Shown piece by piece: positions 58,743-64,000 of a stretch of 64,000 nucleotides of DNA. The DNA is from an uncultured Phascolarctobacterium sp. (GTDB taxonomy: Bacteria; Bacillota; Negativicutes; Acidaminococcales; Acidaminococcaceae). Made by a program: the position numbers and the translations under genes. Location: the NCBI GenBank assembly GCA_900545025.1, contig UQXH01000006.1, forward strand, positions 1-64,000. Direction: 5' to 3'. A model generated the notes under the pieces. That model ran no database searches. It saw only the letters and a list, made by a program, of their open reading frames with translations, and was not told the origin of the DNA. Numbering within the stretch: position 1 is the stretch's first letter; each line of letters opens with the position of its first letter.

Positions 58743-60626
58743 ATGATTCGTGAACGGCGTAATAAGGAAAAACTTGCTTCCTATTACAAGAAATTTATGG
58801 AAGAGGGTATTATCGACCCTAACGTACATCCTTGGGTAGCTGAATCCTGGCAGCGCTGCCGGGCTATGAACCTGCCCCATGAAACAATGCCGAAAATCAA
58901 TAAGCTCAGCAGGGAGGAAATTATCGAGCACCAGAAAACTCACGAATTTATTGTTAAATATGTTGATGGACTGTATGAACAGAGCAAGCAGCATTTTAAT
59001 ATTCATAATCTGAGTATGCTTTTGATTGATGAAGGCGGTTATGTTATCAAGAACTATGCGCTGCCTTTTTTCCAGCGTGTTATTGAAGATATCCAGGGTA
59101 TGCGTGTACTGGAAGAGGATGTGGGTACCTCAAGTATCAGTATTGCCCGTGAGCATAATGTACCATTTTTGATGTTTGGGCCGGAAATGTGGATTAAAGA
59201 CAGTCATTCCGGTGATGCATGCAGTGCTCCTATCTATGTGAACGGTAAAATCAGGTATATTATTTCTTTCTTTTCCTTGGATCAGAATGACCTGCCCTAT
59301 GATTTGCTGCTGAGCCTCTTGATGACGATGAAATATTCCATTGAGCAGCATCTTTCCATGCTGGAAAGCTGGAGCATTAACCAGATTATGATGGAACAGC
59401 TGCCTATTTCTGTATATTGGATTGGCAAAAATGCTAAGATTAAATACTGCAATGAAAACGGCAGAAAACGTCTGGATGGTAAGGAAGAGCTGGAGGATGT
59501 CTTCCTGAATTATGAGCACATCCCCATTAAGAAAGCCTTACAGGGAGTTCCGACCTATCGCCGTGAGATTACCTGGATAACTCAGGACCGCACTTATGAA
59601 GATATTACTACCGTTATGCCGATCAAGGTTGGCAGCGAGGTAGAAAGTGCGCTGGTGCTTTCCATGTCTATCGAAGATTTGAAGACTACTATTGCCCATG
59701 CTACCGGTTACAGCTCCCGTTACAGTCTGTACAGCATGGTAGGCGAGACTAGTGAATTCTTGGCGTTGCAGCATAAGGCGACCCGTGTAGCGCGTACTGA
59801 CCATAATATCCTGCTGCAGGGAGAGCCTGGTACCGGCAAACAGCGCCTGGCCCATGGTATCCATCAGGCCAGCTCCCGTGCTGCTGCGCCGCTTATCGTA
59901 GTAAAATGCTCTAATGCGCCCATGGAAGAACTGGAAGAAGAATTTTTCGGACATATGGACGGCGACCAGCCGTTGGCAGGTAAGTTGGAGCTTTCCCTTG
60001 GCGGCACCCTGTTCCTGGATGAGGTTGAAAAGCTGCCGGTAGAGATGGGCGACAAGCTGGCAGATGCGCTTACTCACGGCATCGTTAATAAAAAGACCGG
60101 CATTACCAAGAAATTTAATGTACGTGTTATTGCTGCCTGCGATTCTAATTTGAAGCGTCTGGCTGATAAGGGTTTGTTCTCTCGCAAGCTGTATGAGCTG
60201 GTGCTGGATACTACCATGCGCGTGCCGCCGCTGCGCGAGCGTGTCAAAGATATCGAGGTCATTGCTACCCATATCCTTGCAGAAATGTCTGCACAGCATA
60301 ATCTGCCGCCTAAGAAGTTGTCGCCGGAGGCAGTGGGCATGCTCTTAAGCTGCAGCTGGCCCGGCAATATCAAGCAACTGCAGGGAGTAATCGAGCAGGC
60401 GTTCTTCCACACTCCCGGAAGCATCATCGAAGCAGAAAATATCAAGCTGCCCGGTGACCGTACTTTGGAAAAATCCTGGAAATATGATAAAGAATCCTTT
60501 ATTGCAGCTTGGAAATCTGCCGGCGGCAATATCAGCAAGCTGGCTAATATGCTGGATGTAAGCCGTGTAACCTTATATCGTTACCTGAAAAAATATGGTT
60601 TAGGCCCCAAGCACAAAGAGGATTAG
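58743..60626 (+). CDS. AcoR/DhaR-like Fis-family regulator without the GAFTGA loop
   Basis: The 627-residue protein has an N-terminal GAF-type sensor region (about residues 60-195), a PAS-like segment (about 210-320), an AAA+ domain (about 330-555) and a C-terminal Fis-type helix-turn-helix (GGNISKLANMLDVSRVTLYR, about 594-613). Walker A is GEPGTGKQRLA and Walker B is GGTLFLDEVEKL. The stretch normally reading GAFTGA is FGHMDGDQPLAG, so contact with sigma-54 is probably lost and it may act with the housekeeping sigma factor, as DhaR does. GGAGGG precedes the ATG. Its target genes are not obvious in the neighbourhood. Confidence 0.88.
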   Translation: MIRERRNKEKLASYYKKFMEEGIIDPNVHPWVAESWQRCRAMNLPHETMPKINKLSREEIIEHQKTHEFIVKYVDGLYEQSKQHFNIHNLSMLLIDEGGYVIKNYALPFFQRVIEDIQGMRVLEEDVGTSSISIAREHNVPFLMFGPEMWIKDSHSGDACSAPIYVNGKIRYIISFFSLDQNDLPYDLLLSLLMTMKYSIEQHLSMLESWSINQIMMEQLPISVYWIGKNAKIKYCNENGRKRLDGKEELEDVFLNYEHIPIKKALQGVPTYRREITWITQDRTYEDITTVMPIKVGSEVESALVLSMSIEDLKTTIAHATGYSSRYSLYSMVGETSEFLALQHKATRVARTDHNILLQGEPGTGKQRLAHGIHQASSRAAAPLIVVKCSNAPMEELEEEFFGHMDGDQPLAGKLELSLGGTLFLDEVEKLPVEMGDKLADALTHGIVNKKTGITKKFNVRVIAACDSNLKRLADKGLFSRKLYELVLDTTMRVPPLRERVKDIEVIATHILAEMSAQHNLPPKKLSPEAVGMLLSCSWPGNIKQLQGVIEQAFFHTPGSIIEAENIKLPGDRTLEKSWKYDKESFIAAWKSAGGNISKLANMLDVSRVTLYRYLKKYGLGPKHKED

Positions 60627-60636
60627 ACTGAATTTT

Positions 60637-60675
60637 AAAACTGCTGTAGACATTGGGTCTGCAGCAGTTTTTTTC
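60637..60675 (+). terminator. Intrinsic terminator
   Basis: AAACTGCTG pairs with CAGCAGTTT (inner AGAC/GTCT adds to the stem), followed by a T run. Confidence 0.85.
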
Positions 60676-60817
60676 TGCGGCAGCTGTTGTAAGATGTTGC
60701 ATAATCTTTAAAATTATTTTCTGACGTTAGAAAAATTTGACGAATAATCTGTTCCGTTTTACAATAAAAAGGATTGATTAAAATTTTATTGCGTAGCTTA
60801 TTATAGGAGTGCATTAG

Positions 60818-61774
60818 ATGACGACAGAGAAAGTGAAGGATTGTTATAGGAAGATTAACGAGCTTTGGCGTAAGAACCATTATTTCACCTTCTGGTTCAT
60901 CCCCGGCAACGGACAGAATATTGCCAGAAAAAATATCGAGAAAAAACGCCTGAAATACGTGCTTTCCAGCGTAGCTGTACTTAGTGCTTTCTTGCTGGCC
61001 AGCTTCGGCGTTATGGCGCATATTGCCTACCAGAGCTATGTGCAGCAGCAGGAGCTGAAAGAGTTTCAGCAGACCAAGCAGCAGCAGGAGGAAAAACTGC
61101 AGGAACTGGCTGCTATGGCAGAGGAAAACCAAAAGGAGCTGGCTTATCTGGGCAGTTTGGAAGAGCAGCTGCGTCAGCAGCTGGAAAAAAGCGGTGCATC
61201 ACTGCCGCCTAAAGAGAGCAAGGCTGCTTATGGCGGTAAAGGCGGGCCGATGAACGGTAAGGAAGTGTCTCAGCTCAATGTGATGCTGGAACAGGAGAAG
61301 AATATCCAGGCGGAGATGCAGGCCCAAAAGAAAAATATGGAAAGCCTGCTGCGCGTGCTCCAGGACGAAAATTATCGCCGGGAATTTACTCCTAATTTAT
61401 GGCCGACAGACAGTTATGATATTACTTCCAGCTTTGGCGGCAGGGTAAATCCTTTTGACAATTACAGTGCTGACTGGCATCCAGGTATTGATATAGCCAA
61501 TTATTATGGCGCGCCTGTTTATGCCAGCGCTTCCGGTGTGGTGGAAAGAGCCGGCTGGTATGGCGGCTATGGACGTTATATCAAGGTTGAACATGATTAC
61601 GGCTATAAGACGGCTTATGGACATCTGAGCAGTATCGCTGTAAGCGCCGGTGAATATGTAGAAAAGGGACAGCTTATCGGACGTGTGGGCAGCAGCGGTT
61701 ACAGTACCGGTCCTCATCTGCATTTTGAGGTCATCAAATACGGCGAACAGGTTAATCCTTCCGAAGTAATATAA
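60818..61774 (+). CDS. M23-family peptidoglycan endopeptidase, second copy
   Basis: The 318-residue protein has a cytoplasmic N-terminus (about 50 residues, rich in basic and aromatic residues), one membrane segment (about 51-70), a Gln/Glu-rich coiled coil (about 72-130) and the LytM/M23 domain with WHPGIDIAN (about 222), GHLSSIAVS (about 265) and GPHLHFEVI (about 301). All zinc ligands are present, so it should be active on peptidoglycan. AGGAG lies upstream of the ATG. It precedes trmB and ftsW, the latter a cell-wall gene. It shares its design with the copy at 45.9 kb. Confidence 0.9.
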   Translation: MTTEKVKDCYRKINELWRKNHYFTFWFIPGNGQNIARKNIEKKRLKYVLSSVAVLSAFLLASFGVMAHIAYQSYVQQQELKEFQQTKQQQEEKLQELAAMAEENQKELAYLGSLEEQLRQQLEKSGASLPPKESKAAYGGKGGPMNGKEVSQLNVMLEQEKNIQAEMQAQKKNMESLLRVLQDENYRREFTPNLWPTDSYDITSSFGGRVNPFDNYSADWHPGIDIANYYGAPVYASASGVVERAGWYGGYGRYIKVEHDYGYKTAYGHLSSIAVSAGEYVEKGQLIGRVGSSGYSTGPHLHFEVIKYGEQVNPSEVI

Positions 61775-61790
61775 AGAATGAGAGGTTATT

Positions 61791-62429
61791 ATGCGTTTAA
61801 GAAAGAAACCCTGGATTGAAGAAGCTATTAAGGAACTGCAGGACGAATATGTCTATATGCATGATTTGGAAAATTTTAAGGGTAAATGGCAGGAGATGTT
61901 TCCTGGTAAGAAACTGTGCCTGGAAATAGGCTGCGGCAAAGGCCGTTTTACTATCGGCATGGCGGAGCTTAATCCTGATAAGGCCTTTATCGGCGTAGAA
62001 ACTCAGCAGGATGTGGCCTATTATCCCGCTAAAGCAGCTAAAGAAAAGCAGCTGGATAATGTCAGAATCATCTGTGCTAATGCAGAAAATATTACTGACT
62101 GGTTCGAACCAGGTGAAATCAAGGAATTATACCTTAATTTCAGCGATCCCTGGCCTAAGGCTCGTCATGCTAAGAGAAGACTGACTCACCGCAATTTTTT
62201 GGCTAAGTACAGCCAGCTTCTGGGTAAGGGCGGACATCTGCGTTTTAAAACTGATAACCGCGGCTTATTTGATTTTTCTGTGGAAGAATTTAAAGAGTTT
62301 GGTCTGGAAATCATTGCGTTAAGCTACGATCTGCATCATTCTGAATATGACAATCCTGTACAGACGGAATATGAGCAGAAATTCAGCGCCTTGGGTACGC
62401 CTATCAATTTCTGCGAGGTTGTATTTTAA
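61791..62429 (+). CDS. trmB: tRNA (guanine-N7)-methyltransferase
   Basis: TrmB makes m7G at position 46 of tRNA. The 212-residue protein has the SAM motif LCLEIGCGKGRFTIGMAE (about residues 39-56), FIGVETQ, the family signature LNFSDPWPKARHAKRRLTH (about 115-133) and HLRFKTDN. AGAGG lies six bases before the ATG. It follows the M23 gene after 16 bases and precedes ftsW after 27. Confidence 0.95.
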   Translation: MRLRKKPWIEEAIKELQDEYVYMHDLENFKGKWQEMFPGKKLCLEIGCGKGRFTIGMAELNPDKAFIGVETQQDVAYYPAKAAKEKQLDNVRIICANAENITDWFEPGEIKELYLNFSDPWPKARHAKRRLTHRNFLAKYSQLLGKGGHLRFKTDNRGLFDFSVEEFKEFGLEIIALSYDLHHSEYDNPVQTEYEQKFSALGTPINFCEVVF

Positions 62430-62456
62430 AACCTTTGTGAAGCAATAAGGAAGAAA

Positions 62457-63623
62457 ATGTTTGCATTACTGAATAATCCTAAGAAGTTAATATATTTCCT
62501 GGTAATCCTGCTGATAAGCATCGGTGCTATCAATGTGCTTAGCGCCAGTTTTCTGGAAAGCGGTTATGCCTATTTTATCAGGCATTTTGCCTATGGCATT
62601 ATCGGCTTTGCCGTAATGTATTATATCAGCAAGAAAGATTATCGTTTCTTTTTGCGGAGTAATATACTGCAGCTGGCTTATGTGGGCGTATTAGTCCTCT
62701 TGCTGCTGGTAGACGCTATCGGTGCAGTCAATAAAGGCGCGCAGCGCTGGCTTTATCTGGGACCTATTTCCATCCAGCCGTCGGAGCTGGCTAAGCTGGT
62801 GGTTATTATGATGTCAGCTAAGCTTTTAGGCAATATGCTGCAGAAAGGCGAGTATATCAGCCTGATCAGCGGTAAAGGCAGCAGGGGGTTTTTGGCGGCA
62901 GTCATTCTGTCGGCGCTGGTCTATATGCAGCCTGACCTTGGTACGGCGGCGATTATTTTTGCGCTGATGTTGTGCGTTTATATCGTGGCAGGCATCTCCT
63001 ACAAAGAAATCTTTACTATCCTTGGTGTGGGGATGGCAGGCGCGGTGCTCTTTACCTTATCGACGCCGTATAGGTTGGAGCGTATCAAGGTATGGTTTGA
63101 CCCTTGGCTGGACGAAGTAGGCGCCGGCTATCAGATGGTACTTTCTTTGCTGACTATCGGCAGCGGCGGCCTTGTCGGTGCTGATTGGGGGCAGGGCAGC
63201 GGTAAATATCTGTATTTGCCGGAATCGCATACTGACTTTGCCTTTGCCGTATTTTGTCAGGAAAACGGCTTTATCGGAGCAGCAGTCCTGGTTGTACTTT
63301 TCCTGCTCCTGGGCTGTGCCTTTTTTAAAATTGCGATAAGCACAAGGGATAAGCGCGGCTTTCTTTTGGTAACGGGCGTCAGCTTCCTGATTGTAGGACA
63401 GGCTGTTGCCAATATGGCTATGGTGTGCGGCATTTTTCCGGTTATCGGTGTACCTCTGGTATTTATCAGTTACGGCGGTACGGCAATGCTGGTTTCCATG
63501 GCAGGGATAGGACTCGTCCTGTCCGTATATAATGAAGAGATGAAGCAGCGTCAGCAGCAGGAAACGGAACAGCTTTCACCGCAGACAAGGCGTTCTGACC
63601 TGCGGGTAGTAGGCAGGAGGTAA
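62457..63623 (+). CDS. ftsW: SEDS-family peptidoglycan glycosyltransferase FtsW
   Basis: The 388-residue inner-membrane protein polymerises glycan strands with a class B penicillin-binding protein. It has about ten membrane segments and the SEDS motifs KGAQRWLYLGPISIQPSELA (about residues 93-112), MQPDLGTAAIIFAL, YQMVLSLLTIGSGGLVG, LPESHTDFAFAVFCQENGFI (about 255) and GVPLVFISYGGTAML (about 330). RodA is the alternative, but the neighbouring FtsI-like gene favours FtsW. AAGGAAG precedes the ATG. Confidence 0.9.
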   Translation: MFALLNNPKKLIYFLVILLISIGAINVLSASFLESGYAYFIRHFAYGIIGFAVMYYISKKDYRFFLRSNILQLAYVGVLVLLLLVDAIGAVNKGAQRWLYLGPISIQPSELAKLVVIMMSAKLLGNMLQKGEYISLISGKGSRGFLAAVILSALVYMQPDLGTAAIIFALMLCVYIVAGISYKEIFTILGVGMAGAVLFTLSTPYRLERIKVWFDPWLDEVGAGYQMVLSLLTIGSGGLVGADWGQGSGKYLYLPESHTDFAFAVFCQENGFIGAAVLVVLFLLLGCAFFKIAISTRDKRGFLLVTGVSFLIVGQAVANMAMVCGIFPVIGVPLVFISYGGTAMLVSMAGIGLVLSVYNEEMKQRQQQETEQLSPQTRRSDLRVVGRR

Positions 63624-63629
63624 CGGGAG

Positions 63630-64000
63630 ATGCAAAAACGCTTTCATGCAAACCTCGTTGGTCGTTATGCCATGCTTGCAATGGTACTTGTGGCGTTGGC
63701 GGTGTTGGTCGTGGGGCGCTTGGGCTGGCTCCAGCTGGTCAAGGCGCAAGAGCTGTCGCAGAAGGCTGCGGATAAGCTTACTGCCAGCGGGATGCAGAAA
63801 AATCCTCGTGGCAAGATTGTCGACCGTAACGGTGAAGAGCTTGCTGTCAGTATTATGACGGGGACTTTGTACGCCGACCCGCTGGCAATGGAAGATTCCG
63901 AAGAGGACCGCAAAAATAAGCCCGGACGTGATGTGCGTAAGCTGAGCGCTGAATTGTTGGCTCCGGCGCTGAAGATGGATGCAGCGCAGCTGTATAAAGA
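63630..64000 (+). CDS. Class B penicillin-binding protein (FtsI/SpoVD type), N-terminal part
   Basis: The frame starts at the ATG at 63630 (AGGAGG at 63615-63620 and a second GGGAG nearer) and stays open to the right edge, about 123 residues. It has a short cytoplasmic tail, one membrane segment (about residues 13-33, LAMVLVALAVLVVGRLGWLQ) and the usual start of the dimerisation domain NPRGKIVDRNGEELAVS (about 62-78). The transpeptidase domain is outside the window. It lies seven bases after ftsW, its likely partner. Confidence 0.9.
   Translation, partial: MQKRFHANLVGRYAMLAMVLVALAVLVVGRLGWLQLVKAQELSQKAADKLTASGMQKNPRGKIVDRNGEELAVSIMTGTLYADPLAMEDSEEDRKNKPGRDVRKLSAELLAPALKMDAAQLYK

Noticed and set aside
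1..64000. CRISPR array
   Set aside because: No regularly spaced repeats of 25-40 bases were seen.

Overview
The window most likely comes from the chromosome of a diderm Firmicute of the Negativicutes, probably Acidaminococcaceae such as Phascolarctobacterium; the genus is an inference. Supporting signs are a Selenomonas-type lysine/ornithine decarboxylase (in that relative it supplies peptidoglycan-linked cadaverine), a secreted beta-barrel protein ending in Phe, an anaerobe's reverse rubrerythrin, HydE, a cobalamin riboswitch upstream of a periplasmic CbiK, and the Firmicute gene order yaaO-tmk-holB-ricT-yabB-rsmI-metG-tatD.

Layout. 0-2.2 kb: a membrane protein of unknown role and a fold-III decarboxylase. 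2.3-11.5 kb: the housekeeping cluster (fold-I decarboxylase, tmk, holB, ricT, N6-adenine methyltransferase, rsmI, metG, unknown membrane protein, tatD). 11.6-16.2 kb: pcp-like peptidase, NifX/NifB-like protein, a TrmB-type regulator coupled to lysA, and the cysteine desulfidase cyuA. 16.2-29.8 kb: ClC antiporter with hydE, BASS transporter, YigZ, AGCS symporter, patatin, asparaginase with a hydroxyacid dehydrogenase, dipeptidase, DcuC carrier, and cytosolic and exported CbiK, the latter behind a cobalamin riboswitch with an intrinsic terminator. 30-39 kb: DtxR-type regulator with a secreted protein, FkbM methyltransferase, an iron-type ABC importer, then a second solute-binding lipoprotein coupled to an exported argininosuccinate-lyase-like enzyme. 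39-48 kb: thiW with a small membrane protein and an ArsR regulator, CoA transferase, M48 protease, rubrerythrin, outer-membrane protein, MOP flippase, M23 endopeptidase, purC, a broken LysR fragment and tRNA-Gly(CCC).

48.2-55.9 kb is an accessory region. It holds an SDR/tautomerase pair divergent from a LysR regulator, an oriT-like inverted-repeat region with mobC and a heavily broken relaxase pseudogene, then a visibly AT-rich cassette with its own promoter: a DUF1413 protein, a D12-class adenine DNA methyltransferase and an OLD-family ATPase-TOPRIM protein. I read this as a candidate methyltransferase-plus-nuclease defence system, and it is the best candidate for something undescribed. It is followed by an internally deleted IS200/IS605 element with both end hairpins and a structured right end.

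56-64 kb returns to chromosomal genes: an orphan membrane-fusion lipoprotein, a radical SAM protein, an NlpC/P60 hydrolase, an AcoR-like regulator lacking the GAFTGA loop, a second M23 endopeptidase, tRNA methyltransferase trmB, ftsW, and the start of an FtsI-type penicillin-binding protein cut by the right edge. Most operons end in clear intrinsic terminators, many of them usable in both directions between convergent genes. I saw no rRNA genes and no CRISPR array.
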